Assembly (NCBI RefSeq): GCF_022012415.1
Contig: NZ_JAKLTR010000007.1
Span: 1 to 64,000 of the forward strand
Reading direction: 5' to 3'
DNA from: Terrimonas ginsenosidimutans
GTDB lineage: Bacteria; Bacteroidota; Bacteroidia; Chitinophagales; Chitinophagaceae
DNA: 64,000 nucleotides
The notes under the pieces were generated by a model, which was not told the origin of the DNA, searched no databases, and worked only from the letters and a program-made list of their open reading frames with translations. Position 1 is the first letter of the stretch. Each line of letters opens with the position of its first letter. The translations under genes and the position numbers were made by a program. Below are positions 1-7,952 of the stretch, one piece after another.

Positions 1-30
1 AGAGTCTTTCGACCTCCCGTCGAAAAAAAA

Positions 31-85
31 GCGCCCTTGCCCACCCAGCAAAAAGCAAAACAGCGCCTTGCCCGCCCGGCAAACA
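31..85. repeat. Imperfect direct repeat with AGCGCC(C)TTGCCC core
   Basis: Two near-identical stretches of about 23 bases start at 31 and 62; each reads AGCGCC(C)TTGCCC followed by a purine-variable CCCRGCAAA. They lie in the leader before the first gene. No function can be assigned. Confidence 0.5.
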
Positions 86-140
86 ATAACAGCATTCCTC
101 AATCATCCCTCAAAATCTCAACATCAAAAAAATCAGCGGT

Positions 141-163
141 AAGGTTCGCAGAACCTTTATTTT
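141..163. terminator. Hairpin followed by T-rich tract before the KdsC-like gene
   Basis: A perfect 7-bp stem (141-147 with 151-157, 3-nt loop) is followed by TATTTT. It may end an upstream transcript that lies outside the window, or act in the leader of the gene that starts at 183. The stem is short, so the call is tentative. Confidence 0.35.
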
Positions 164-182
164 CGTGTGGGGGTCTCATATT

Positions 183-704
183 ATGAACATCAACGATCAG
201 TTAAAAAATATTACAACGTTCATCCTCGATGTGGACGGTGTGCTCACAGACGGTACTATTCTTGTACTGGAAAATGGCGTTCAGGCCCGCCGGATGAGCA
301 TCCGTGATGGTTATGCGTTGCAACTGGCAATAAAAAAAGGATATCGCGTACTCGTGATCTCCGGTGCGGCTGCATCACCTGTGCTCGACCGGCTGAATAA
401 ACTGGGCATTTATGACATACACATGGGGGCGTCAGATAAACTGAGTATCGTCAGGCACTACATGGTGAAGCATCAGTTATTGCGGGAGAATTTGCTGTTC
501 ATGGGAGATGATATGCCCGACCTGGAAGTGATGCAATCCGTAGGAATAGCTGCCTGCCCCGCAGATGCGGTAGATGAAATAAAGCAGATCTCTTCGTATA
601 TCAGCCCGGTGAAAGGTGGAGAGGGGTGTGTTCGCGATGTGATGGAAAAAGTAATGAAATTGAAAGGCGACTGGATTCATGTTCAGGCTGTGGCATCCCG
701 CTGA
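183..704 (+). CDS. kdsC: KdsC-like HAD phosphatase (3-deoxy-D-manno-octulosonate 8-phosphate phosphatase family)
   Basis: A 173-residue soluble HAD-superfamily protein of the C0 (cap-less, tetramer-forming) type. The nucleophile motif DVDGVLTDG is at residues 16-24 (Asp16, Asp18) and the metal-binding GDDMPDLEVM motif is in the last third. KdsC releases phosphate from KDO-8-P in the cytoplasm during lipopolysaccharide core synthesis; family members in Bacteroidota are short and single-domain like this one. I chose the ATG at 183 over an in-frame ATG at 165 because family proteins begin just before the first beta strand. It is followed by the UbiA and Maf genes in the same direction. N-acylneuraminate-9-phosphatase-like substrate use cannot be excluded. 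Confidence 0.8.
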   Translation: MNINDQLKNITTFILDVDGVLTDGTILVLENGVQARRMSIRDGYALQLAIKKGYRVLVISGAAASPVLDRLNKLGIYDIHMGASDKLSIVRHYMVKHQLLRENLLFMGDDMPDLEVMQSVGIAACPADAVDEIKQISSYISPVKGGEGCVRDVMEKVMKLKGDWIHVQAVASR

Positions 705-767
705 TCACAATCCTGTTAAAATGGTTTTATTCCTCAGAACGGTAATGTATCTTGCAAAAAAAGTAAA

Positions 768-1700
768 ATGAGTTTGTTTGCAGCTTTCTTGAGATTGGTC
801 CGCCTGCCAAACCTCATTTTTATTGCTCTCACACAGATCCTGTTTCAAATCTGTATTTTCTATCCTCTTTACAAAGGGTCAATAGCGGTGCATGATACCC
901 GGCAATTTGTTCTGCTGGTGATCGCATCTGTCCTGATAGCCGCTGCCGGATATATTATCAATGATTATTTTGATATAAATATTGATGAGGTCAACAAGCC
1001 GCGGCGGATGGTTGTAGATAAACTGATCAGCCGGCGCTGGGCGATCGCGTGGCATTTCATCCTTAGCGCACTCGGTGTGTTATTGACAATGGCCGCGTTG
1101 CCCATATTGGGTAAGTGGTACCTGATCGCGGCAAATATTTTCTGCATACTGGCGCTGTGGTTTTACTCCACTACTTTCAAAAGAAAGCTGCTGATCGGAA
1201 ATATCCTGATCTCTGTGCTTACGGCCTGGACCATACTGATCATATTCTTCTCAAAAGTTTCAGTCATTGATGCGTTTGATGCAAGCCATCCTGAACAGAC
1301 CAAACTGTTCCGTTTTGCTTTCCTGTATGCCGGTTTTGCTTTTATACTGTCACTTGTCCGCGAGGCGATCAAGGATATTGAAGACATGGATGGGGATGCA
1401 AAGTACGGATGCCGGACCATGCCGATCGTGTGGGGGGTGAATGCATCCAAAGTGTATATCGCAGTCTGGCTGATCATCCTGATCGTGATCCTTGGAGTTG
1501 TGCAGGCGTATGTACTACAGTTCCGTTGGTGGTGGGCAGTCATCTATAGCGTTTTATTGATCATTGTTCCGCTGCTGTACATCCTTTCTGGCTTATTCAA
1601 AGCAAAGCAGGTAGCCGATTATCACCGGCTGAGTACACTTACCAAGATCGTAATGCTGACGGGCATTCTTTCGATGATCTTTTTCTATTTTTACTTATGA
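768..1700 (+). CDS. UbiA-family prenyltransferase (geranylgeranylglycerol-phosphate geranylgeranyltransferase-like)
   Basis: A 310-residue integral membrane protein with about eight or nine hydrophobic helices. Both Asp-rich UbiA motifs are visible: NDYFDINIDEVNKP near residues 65-78, and REAIKDIEDMDGD near 198-210; these bind Mg2+ and the prenyl diphosphate. The family moves a prenyl chain onto an acceptor (a quinone ring, a protohaem or glycerol phosphate). In Bacteroidota this type is usually annotated as a GGGP geranylgeranyltransferase, but the acceptor cannot be read from sequence. The stop overlaps the maf start by 4 bases (ATGA at 1697-1700), so the two are translationally coupled. 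A TATCTTGC box 12 bases before the ATG may be its -7 element. Confidence 0.85.
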   Translation: MSLFAAFLRLVRLPNLIFIALTQILFQICIFYPLYKGSIAVHDTRQFVLLVIASVLIAAAGYIINDYFDINIDEVNKPRRMVVDKLISRRWAIAWHFILSALGVLLTMAALPILGKWYLIAANIFCILALWFYSTTFKRKLLIGNILISVLTAWTILIIFFSKVSVIDAFDASHPEQTKLFRFAFLYAGFAFILSLVREAIKDIEDMDGDAKYGCRTMPIVWGVNASKVYIAVWLIILIVILGVVQAYVLQFRWWWAVIYSVLLIIVPLLYILSGLFKAKQVADYHRLSTLTKIVMLTGILSMIFFYFYL

Positions 1701-2260
1701 ACCCGATCATACTTGCCTCTCAATCGCCACGCCGTAAGCAATTACTGGAATGGGCAGAAATTCCATTTGACATCATCATAAAGGAAACGGAAGAATCTTT
1801 TCCGGCTTCTATGTCGGCAGAGGAAGTGCCGGTTCATATTGCGCGTAACAAAGCATTGGCGGTGCAAAAGGGCGTGGCAAAAGAGAAGATCGTGCTTGCC
1901 GCGGATACCGTGGTAGTGCTTGGGCAGCGGATCATCGGAAAGCCACAGAACCGTGAAGATGCGGTTCAGATCCTGAAAGATCTCTCCGGGAATCAGCATC
2001 GGGTGATCACAGGTGTAGTGATCCGGCAGGATGAGAGAGAAACGGCGTTTGCAGATATCACAGAAGTATATTTTCATCCTCTTACGGCAACGCAGATCGA
2101 ATTCTATGTAGACAAATACAAACCTTATGATAAAGCCGGAGCCTATGCCATACAGGAGTGGATCGGAGTGGTTGGTATCAAAAAGGTAAATGGAGATTTC
2201 TACAATGTAATGGGGCTTCCTGTAAGCAGGGTGGTACAGGAGTTGAAAAACTTCCTGTAG
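1697..2260 (+). CDS. maf: Maf-family nucleoside triphosphate pyrophosphatase
   Basis: A 187-residue cytoplasmic protein. The N-terminal signature ASQSPRRKQLL holds the conserved Ser-x-Arg-Arg nucleotide-binding loop; downstream are AADTVV, KPQNREDA and YDKAGAYAIQ, all diagnostic of Maf/YhdE pyrophosphatases. The family hydrolyses dTTP, UTP or modified nucleotides to the monophosphate and pyrophosphate and so cleans the nucleotide pool; it has been linked to septum inhibition. The length is normal for the family. It overlaps the prenyltransferase stop by 4 bases. Confidence 0.93.
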   Translation: MNPIILASQSPRRKQLLEWAEIPFDIIIKETEESFPASMSAEEVPVHIARNKALAVQKGVAKEKIVLAADTVVVLGQRIIGKPQNREDAVQILKDLSGNQHRVITGVVIRQDERETAFADITEVYFHPLTATQIEFYVDKYKPYDKAGAYAIQEWIGVVGIKKVNGDFYNVMGLPVSRVVQELKNFL

Positions 2261-2346
2261 CTCCGTTTTTTTCCCATAAAAATCTGATGAAAACACATTG
2301 GCCCTGACCGGGCAGCTTTCTACATTGGGTGAATAAAATTCATCCG

Positions 2347-3633
2347 ATGACAGAACGGCTTTTACAATATATCTGGCAGGTTCAATATTATAATGCATCT
2401 GGTCTGATGACCATTGACGGCGAAAATGTTCTTGTATTTGCCGCCGGCACTCATAATACCAATCAGGGGCCTGATTTTCTTAACGCAAGGATCCGGATCG
2501 GGGATTTCACCTGGTCAGGCTCTGTTGAGTTGCATTTGCGTACCTCAGACTGGCAGAGGCACGAACATGAGCAGGACCCTCTTTACAATAATGTGATCCT
2601 GCATGTAGTGTGGGATCATGATGCCTTTGTGAATGATCTTCCCGTACTGGAATTAAAAGACCGGATCTCCGGATTGCTATTGCAGCAGTATGAGTTTCTC
2701 CTGAATGCGACGGGTTTTATCCCATGTGGCAAGCAGATCATGCAGATAAAAGAGATCGAATGGCAGCGCTGGAAGGACAGGCTCGTAGCCGAGCGCATGT
2801 TGCGTAAAGCTGAACAGGCTGATGTGCTGCTGAAGCAGAACAACTATCATTGGGCAGAAACATTCTGGTGGTTACTGGCCCGGAGTTTCGGAAGTCAGGT
2901 GAATGCCGATTTCTTCGAATCTGTAGCCCGATCGATTCCTCTTTCACTGCTTTCGCGGCATAAAAATCAGATACATCAGTTGGAAGCCTTATTGCTGGGA
3001 CAGGCAGGATTGCTGAATGCCTGCATGGGGGAGGATTACCCTGTCTTGCTTCAGCGGGAATATGGCTTTCTTCGTCATAAGTATAGTCTTGATCCGGTGC
3101 ATGGGCAGGCATTGTTCCTTCGTATGCGGCCGGTAAATTTTCCAACCGTGAGGCTGGCGCAATTAGCCATGCTGATCCATCAGACCACTCATCTTTTTTC
3201 AAAAGTCAAAGAAGCGGAAGAGTTGAAGGAGATCTTTCAATGGCTGGAGGTGACTGCTAACGACTACTGGCATTATCATTACAGGCTGGGGGAGGTCAGT
3301 GCATTCAAACCGAAAAAGATCGGTGCAGGGATGATCGAATCTATTGTCATTAATACGATCGTTCCACTTCTATTTGCCTATGCGCATTTTCATGGAGAAG
3401 AAGTGCTGAAAGCAAAAGCGTTGCGATGGCTGATGCAGCTTTCCGCAGAATCAAATACCGTTATTGATGGTTTTATGGAACTTGGTGTGGGAACATTCAA
3501 TGCTTTTGACTCTCAGGCGATGCTTGAGCTGAAAAGCCAGTATTGTAATCAAAGGCGGTGCCTGGATTGTGCGGCGGGAAATGTGATCCTGCAGAGAGGC
3601 GAAAAGGAGGAAAAAGAGGAAAAAGAGGAGTAG
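2347..3633 (+). CDS. DUF2851 family protein
   Basis: A 428-residue cytoplasmic protein with no signal peptide. The N-terminal third (HNTNQGPDFLNARI, SGSVELHLRTSDW, NNVILHVVWDHD) is the hallmark of DUF2851, a family found mostly in Bacteroidota with no proven function. A Cys pair near the C-terminus (QRRCLDCA) resembles a small zinc knuckle. The protein ends in three repeated Lys-Glu-Glu units encoded by a GAAAAAGAGG-like microrepeat, so the tail length may vary by slippage. I prefer the ATG at 2347 to the in-frame GTG at 2329. It stands 87 bases after maf in the same direction. Confidence 0.85.
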   Translation: MTERLLQYIWQVQYYNASGLMTIDGENVLVFAAGTHNTNQGPDFLNARIRIGDFTWSGSVELHLRTSDWQRHEHEQDPLYNNVILHVVWDHDAFVNDLPVLELKDRISGLLLQQYEFLLNATGFIPCGKQIMQIKEIEWQRWKDRLVAERMLRKAEQADVLLKQNNYHWAETFWWLLARSFGSQVNADFFESVARSIPLSLLSRHKNQIHQLEALLLGQAGLLNACMGEDYPVLLQREYGFLRHKYSLDPVHGQALFLRMRPVNFPTVRLAQLAMLIHQTTHLFSKVKEAEELKEIFQWLEVTANDYWHYHYRLGEVSAFKPKKIGAGMIESIVINTIVPLLFAYAHFHGEEVLKAKALRWLMQLSAESNTVIDGFMELGVGTFNAFDSQAMLELKSQYCNQRRCLDCAAGNVILQRGEKEEKEEKEE

Positions 3634-3663
3634 GAAGACAAGGAAAGCACTGTTTAAACAACC

Positions 3664-3717
3664 CTTTCCCGTCCCACCACCGTTCCGGTAAAATAAACTG
3701 GTGAGGAGACGGGAAAG
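3664..3717. terminator. Bidirectional terminator between convergent genes
   Basis: A perfect 10-bp inverted repeat (3664-3673 with 3708-3717) encloses a second weaker pairing (CCACCA with TGGTG). It lies between the ends of the DUF2851 gene and the minus-strand secreted protein gene, the expected place for a shared terminator. Confidence 0.6.
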
Positions 3718-3756
3718 AAGTTGTTTTAGTTGAAGGGTTTACCGCTGAAATGGATG

Positions 3757-5121
3757 CTACTGTTTGAAGATGGTTCTCGCCATGGTGGTTTTATCCGACT
3801 TCAGATGTAGCAGGTATACGCCCGGTGCGATATCTTCCATCAGCTGTATTTCGATCTTGTTGGCAGGCGGTGTGATATTGTATTTGATAGGAATATTACG
3901 GCCGGCCATATCTGTGACGATGATCTTTTCAGCATGCAGATCGCTGGATAAGGATACGGAGAAATTCCGGTTGAAGGGCATGGGGCTGATGACGAAACTG
4001 TTTGGAGGAAGCGTGGATACCCTTGTGACCTTACTGACGGCAATCGTTTTTCCTTTGATGATATACTTGATCATATAATAATTGAATCCCTGCAGGGGGA
4101 ATTTATCCAGGTGATAGAAGGTGGTGGTGATATTGGTGGTTTCAGGAAGATCAATGGATGCAACAGGGGAGTAGTTTACGGCATCGGCAGATCTTTCGAT
4201 CAGGAATTGTCCCGGGCCGGAGATGCCTTTGATCGTCCAGCTAAGCTGGTTGCCCCAACTGCCTGGAATAGCATTCAGATCAATCGAAGAAAAGCCAAGC
4301 ACACTCAGCGCACTACAGGAGCTGCAGCTGGTTATGGTAGTTGCCGATCCCCAATTGTTGGCCGGGCATCCACCACAACCGGAGTAGGACGTGTGGCCAG
4401 ACGACAGGCATGCATACAGGTTAGGGTCATTAGTGAGCCGGTTGTGAAAGAATGAATTCTGATTAACCGATACGCATGCGTTCCCGTTGTTCACTTTATA
4501 GCTGTTGGCGATCTTGTTGATCAGTATGTTCATTTTCGTAATACTTCCACTGCCCAGGCACATGGAAGATGCAACAGCGTTCTGATCCGTGATCACTCCG
4601 CCGAATTCTGCGGTACCATTATTGACAAACCATGAATGGGCATTATTGATCACGAAATAAGTGAAGGGCATCCGCAGGATCGAAGCGGGTGTTGCATTGA
4701 TGATAATATTGGGCGTTGCCGCGGTGGCGCCTCCTTCCATGGAAAGGTTGCGTTGCACTTCGATGGTGCCATAGTTATAGATAGCGCTGTTACCCGTCAG
4801 TATGAGTCCTGCACCGGAACCTGCGGCTAGTACGAGTCTTGCTCCCGGCCTGACGAAGATCATTCCACCGGTCATGCTAAAGTTGTTAATGGTCAGATCA
4901 GAGCAAATCACTATTGTGCCGCCATTCAGGGAAACGGTGTTCATCGTGGTAGCTGGGCCATAATACCATTTAGTGGTTCCGGCAGAAACAGTTTCGTTAT
5001 TTACGAGTAGGGGATCAGTGCCTGTGCATCCTGGCGGCGGAAGCGCAGTAAGGCATTGTGACGATGCGGAAAAAAACGCATGTGAAAAAAGAAGAAGGAA
5101 GAGCAGGTGGCTTTTCAGCAT
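3757..5121 (-). CDS. Secreted protein with type IX secretion C-terminal sorting domain
   Basis: A 454-residue protein with an N-terminal Sec signal (MLKSHLLFLLLFSHAFFSAS). The first half is rich in short G/N-containing strands typical of right-handed beta-helix or autotransporter-like repeats and contains several Cys (CSSCS, CGGC). The last ~80 residues (FVISPMPFNRNFSVSLSS ... ITDMAGR-type ... APGVYLLHLKSD) form a type A type IX secretion sorting domain, which directs transport across the outer membrane and anchoring at the surface. The start is the ATG at 5121, since translation from the upstream in-frame ATG at 5175 would bury the signal peptide. No catalytic domain is recognisable; adhesion is possible but unproven. 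Confidence 0.8.
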   Translation of the reverse strand: MLKSHLLFLLLFSHAFFSASSQCLTALPPPGCTGTDPLLVNNETVSAGTTKWYYGPATTMNTVSLNGGTIVICSDLTINNFSMTGGMIFVRPGARLVLAAGSGAGLILTGNSAIYNYGTIEVQRNLSMEGGATAATPNIIINATPASILRMPFTYFVINNAHSWFVNNGTAEFGGVITDQNAVASSMCLGSGSITKMNILINKIANSYKVNNGNACVSVNQNSFFHNRLTNDPNLYACLSSGHTSYSGCGGCPANNWGSATTITSCSSCSALSVLGFSSIDLNAIPGSWGNQLSWTIKGISGPGQFLIERSADAVNYSPVASIDLPETTNITTTFYHLDKFPLQGFNYYMIKYIIKGKTIAVSKVTRVSTLPPNSFVISPMPFNRNFSVSLSSDLHAEKIIVTDMAGRNIPIKYNITPPANKIEIQLMEDIAPGVYLLHLKSDKTTMARTIFKQ

Positions 5122-5483
5122 AAGACATTTGTTTGGTGTGTGATGCCTGGCAACGCCACAGCAACCTGCTCGCATGATTCCTTCAGCGGTTTTTCAGGAT
5201 GCAGCCTTATGGACGGTACCGGGCTGGTATTGGATGTTTACAATGTCCAAGCTATACAACGTAAAATAGTGGTGCAACTGAGAGTGCAGCAACTAACCGG
5301 ATTTGTGTATGAAGTGCTCACGGGGCTGTACCGCTATTTGCTGGCGTAGTAGCAACGCAAAGAATGCAAAGGGAAGCAGAGGACGCAACGAGATGATCTT
5401 TAAAGAAAAGTTTTATTTCGCTCATTTCGCTTTTACATTCTTTGCGTTGCTGCTGCGCCAGCAAGATCATGACTGTGCCGAAT
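5122..5483. other. Gap without a supported gene
   Basis: This 362-base stretch between two minus-strand genes has short open frames with no recognisable product. Its right half is a long inverted repeat (listed separately). Confidence 0.6.
5338..5464. repeat. Long inverted repeat of GCAACGCAAAGAATG type
   Basis: A 29-base arm at 5338-5366 pairs with 5436-5464 with two mismatches; the outer part contains TTGCTGGCG and the inner part GCAACGCAAAGAATG. It lies downstream of the LytTR gene on the minus strand and upstream of the secreted protein gene. The sequence is related to the perfect inverted repeat at 9915-9999. Confidence 0.85.
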
Positions 5484-6197
5484 TTACTTTCCCAACCATT
5501 CTTTAAAGTCTGTTACTCTTTTTCTGCTTACGATCACATCTTTATCTGCTGCCGGCGATAAGAATAGTTTAAGGCGGTTCCCGAAGTATGCATGAATTTC
5601 TTTTACCGTTTGCATAGAAACAATATGCGAGCGGTTTATCCTGAAGAAAAGATGGGGTGACAGGATCTGTTCGAGTTGTTCGATCCTGTATTCGAGGAGG
5701 AATTTTTGATTGTCGAATGTCTTGAAAAAAATAAATCTTTCCTGCGAGAAGAAATAGGCGATCTGGCTGACGTGTATTGATACCAGTTTTTGTCCCTGTT
5801 TAACAAGAAAGCGTTCTTTATGATTTCCGTTAGCGAGCGTTTTCCCGTTCTGGCCCCAGTACTGATCAAAGTTGACCACGCGTTCTTCTGTATCCGGCAA
5901 TTCGGTCAGTATATGCCGGATCGTTTTATACCTGAATGCTTCGAAGTTGTAAGCTTCTTTATTGGTGGAAAATGTGACAACGGCTTTAATATCTCCGCGT
6001 CTTTTTTTAGGAATACCGGAGATCACTCCTTCATTTGCCAGTATCAGGTCTGGAATTTTATTTCGCGTTAACCACTCTGCTGCTGCAAACATATTTTCGG
6101 TTACGCCAACTACCTGAATGGTCTCATCAATCTCATGAAGTAGATCTTTGATCTTTTGCACCATTCCCGTTTCATATTCAATCACCAGTACGTTCAT
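5484..6197 (-). CDS. LytTR-type transcriptional regulator with a degenerate receiver domain
   Basis: A 237-residue protein. Residues 1-115 have the fold pattern of a CheY-like receiver (MNVLVIEYE at the first strand), and residues 135-237 form a LytTR DNA-binding domain (FLVKQGQKLVSIHVSQIAYF, RINRSHIVSM, VSRKRVTDFKEWL). The receiver lacks key residues: the acidic pair is reduced to Glu7-Tyr8-Glu9, and the phospho-accepting Asp is replaced by Asn55 (PDLILANEG). It therefore probably does not use ordinary aspartyl phosphorylation. The ATG at 6197 is favoured over one at 6227 because the domain starts directly with it. No kinase gene adjoins it. Confidence 0.85.
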   Translation of the reverse strand: MNVLVIEYETGMVQKIKDLLHEIDETIQVVGVTENMFAAAEWLTRNKIPDLILANEGVISGIPKKRRGDIKAVVTFSTNKEAYNFEAFRYKTIRHILTELPDTEERVVNFDQYWGQNGKTLANGNHKERFLVKQGQKLVSIHVSQIAYFFSQERFIFFKTFDNQKFLLEYRIEQLEQILSPHLFFRINRSHIVSMQTVKEIHAYFGNRLKLFLSPAADKDVIVSRKRVTDFKEWLGK

Positions 6198-6327
6198 ATC
6201 ATCCGCGTTATCTGCCAAGAAAAGCAAATTTTCGTATGATCATACTATAAAAGAAAACATATAAGCATCAATTGCCTAAAGAGATGGATGAATTGCCGGG
6301 AGGTTTATAATTGTTATAGTACTCTTT

Positions 6328-6607
6328 CGATTCGTTGTCCGTGATTCGTTGTCCGTGATTCGTTGTCCGTTGTCCGTTGACCGTTGTCCGAAGTGAAAGA
6401 GGAACGGATGTGAATTGAATTTTCGTGTAGAAATAAAAAGTGAAGGGCTTTCGTAATTTACGAGAGCCCTTCACTTTTTATTTCTTCGCGGTCAACGGTC
6501 AACGGTCAACGGTCAACGGTCAACGGTCAACGGTCAACGGTCAACGGTCAACGGTCAACGGACAACGGTCAACGAATCACGGTCAACGAACCACGGACAA
6601 CGGTCAA
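6328..6607. repeat. Heptamer-built inverted repeat around a central hairpin
   Basis: Left arm 6328-6390 is nine in-register 7-base units (TTGTCCG and TGATTCG types). Right arm 6489-6607 is seventeen in-register units, mostly CGGTCAA, with CGGACAA, CGAATCA and CGAACCA variants. The arms are reverse complements of one another in unit type. Between them lies a strong hairpin at 6431-6483. The block fills the gap between the OsmC and LytTR genes, both on the minus strand. No ORF here is credible. Confidence 0.92.
6431..6483. terminator. Very stable hairpin, likely terminator downstream of the OsmC gene
   Basis: A stem of about 26 pairs (6431-6456 with 6458-6483, one G-U wobble) with AAGTGAAGGGCT on the left and AGCCCTTCACTT on the right, flanked by A-run and T-run. 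It can work as an intrinsic terminator in either direction. Confidence 0.7.
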
Positions 6608-6612
6608 CTTCT

Positions 6613-7026
6613 CTAGGCCCATGCTCCCCAATCCACTTTCACCTCGATATCCGGGTGAATGCTTTTTGCAACCGGGCATGTATCGCCGGTATGTCTGAGA
6701 ATGGTTTTAGTTTTTTCGTCGAGATTGCTCAGTGATCCTGGTATATGAAATGTTAATTCTATTCCGCCAACGCGGCGCGGATCAGCTTTCATTATCTTTA
6801 GAACGTCTACCTGGACGCCATCAAGATCGAAGTCCATGGTACGGGCTTTGATGCCCATTACGGTTAGCATACAGGTGGCAAGGCTGGTTGCCATGAGGTC
6901 GGTCGGAGAGAAGCGCTCGCCCTTTCCATTATTGTCAGTTGGGGCGTCCGTTTCAAAATTTGAACCGCTTTTTAAATGGGTACAGGTGGTACGGAGCACG
7001 CCGTTGTAAACTACTGTTGAGGTCAT
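6613..7026 (-). CDS. OsmC/Ohr-family peroxiredoxin-like protein
   Basis: A 137-residue cytoplasmic protein with the OsmC fold. The two redox cysteines are visible: Cys52 in SLATCMLTVMG and a second near residue 115 in HTGDTCPVAKS. The family reduces organic hydroperoxides, using lipoylated proteins or other thiols as reductant in Ohr members. The sequence FSPTDLMATSLATC is closer to the YhfA/OsmC-like branch than to Ohr proper. A lipoyl synthase gene lies 0.9 kb away on the other strand, but a functional link is only a suggestion. It diverges from the gene at 7089 with a 62-base gap. Confidence 0.9.
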   Translation of the reverse strand: MTSTVVYNGVLRTTCTHLKSGSNFETDAPTDNNGKGERFSPTDLMATSLATCMLTVMGIKARTMDFDLDGVQVDVLKIMKADPRRVGGIELTFHIPGSLSNLDEKTKTILRHTGDTCPVAKSIHPDIEVKVDWGAWA

Positions 7027-7088
7027 TTCAATTTTTGCCCTAAATTTACGTTATAACCGAGAGTTAACCTCTTTGTAATTTTAATCAA

Positions 7089-7898
7089 ATGAACGAATCT
7101 GTGAAGAAACTAAGCCTCTCCGTTGTCGTTTTATTGCTTGCAGTTGCAGCTATGTCGCAAGACAGGCGTGAGTCCCGGAATGAGAAAAAGGAAGCGAAAA
7201 GACAAAAGATAAACGAGTTGATCCGCCAGGCTGAGGAAGGAGTTCTTGTTTATCATAAACAAAGCGTTTTCGGGATCCAGCTCCGTACAAATGGTTATGG
7301 CGCGTTTTACGAATATGGTAAAATGAAAAGCAACCGCAAAACAAACCTGTACCGGATCGATTTTGCGGAGATCAAAGAGAGCAAGGAAGAGAAAGCCGTC
7401 CAGATCAGCGCCATATTCGGAAATCCCTTCATATTCGGTAAACGAAACTATTTTTATCCCGTAACGCTCGGGTTTGGGCAGCAATATGTTTTCGGGCAAA
7501 AAGGCAATAAGAACGGCGTGGCTGTGACCGGCGTTTACTATGCTGGTGTGGCCCTCGGGCTTCTCCGCCCGTATTATCTGACGGTAGACGATCCGCAGCG
7601 GGGGGTTCGTGATATCAAATACAGCACCGAGGACAGCTTGCTGTTCACCGATCCGTCTGCCATCCGGGCCGGTGGCGGTTTCAGCAAAGGCTGGGGCGAG
7701 ATCAAGATCAAGCCGGGAGCATTCGCGAAAGCGGGTTTACGGTTTGACTGGGGCCGGTTCAATGAAAGCGTTTCAGCCCTGGAAGTAGGTCTGAGCGCCG
7801 ATTTTTATCCCGGCAAAATCCCCATCATGATCTATCAGAAAGAAAGACAGCTGTTTATGCAGGGATACATCGCGTTCGTGTTTGGAAAGCGAAAGTGA
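7089..7898 (+). CDS. Secreted/outer-membrane-associated protein of unknown function
   Basis: A 269-residue protein with a signal peptide (hydrophobic residues 9-22, ending AMSQ). A charged helical stretch of about 25 residues (RRESRNEKKEAKRQK) follows, and then a pattern of alternating aromatic and polar residues (YFYPVTLGFGQQYVFG, GVYYAGVALGLL, LEVGLSADFYPGKIPI) that suggests a small beta-barrel or a periplasmic beta-rich protein. The final residues FVFGKRK lack the usual terminal aromatic of a barrel. I recognise it only as a conserved Bacteroidota unknown. Confidence 0.7.
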   Translation: MNESVKKLSLSVVVLLLAVAAMSQDRRESRNEKKEAKRQKINELIRQAEEGVLVYHKQSVFGIQLRTNGYGAFYEYGKMKSNRKTNLYRIDFAEIKESKEEKAVQISAIFGNPFIFGKRNYFYPVTLGFGQQYVFGQKGNKNGVAVTGVYYAGVALGLLRPYYLTVDDPQRGVRDIKYSTEDSLLFTDPSAIRAGGGFSKGWGEIKIKPGAFAKAGLRFDWGRFNESVSALEVGLSADFYPGKIPIMIYQKERQLFMQGYIAFVFGKRK

Positions 7899-7939
7899 AC
7901 CTTTGAGGGTTTGTATTCGTTATCTTCCTAAATCCCACG

Positions 7940-7947
7940 TATTTTTG
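7940..7947 (+). promoter_or_regulatory. Candidate -7 element (TATTTTTG) for lipA
   Basis: TATTTTTG matches the Bacteroidota -7 consensus TAnnTTTG and lies only 5 bases before the lipA ATG, which would give a very short or absent leader. No -33 TTG is seen at the ideal distance. Confidence 0.3.
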
Positions 7948-7952
7948 CAATT

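Noticed and set aside
1742-2398. Minus-strand open frame of 218 codons opposite maf
   Set aside because: It mirrors the conserved Maf frame and has low-complexity Cys/Phe-rich content typical of shadows.
5107-5506. Short plus-strand open frames in the gap near the secreted protein gene
   Set aside because: They run across the inverted repeat or over the ends of minus-strand genes and show no protein-like pattern.
6489-6607. Tandem repeats resembling a CRISPR array
   Set aside because: The unit is only 7 bases, contiguous and without spacers, and no cas gene is present.
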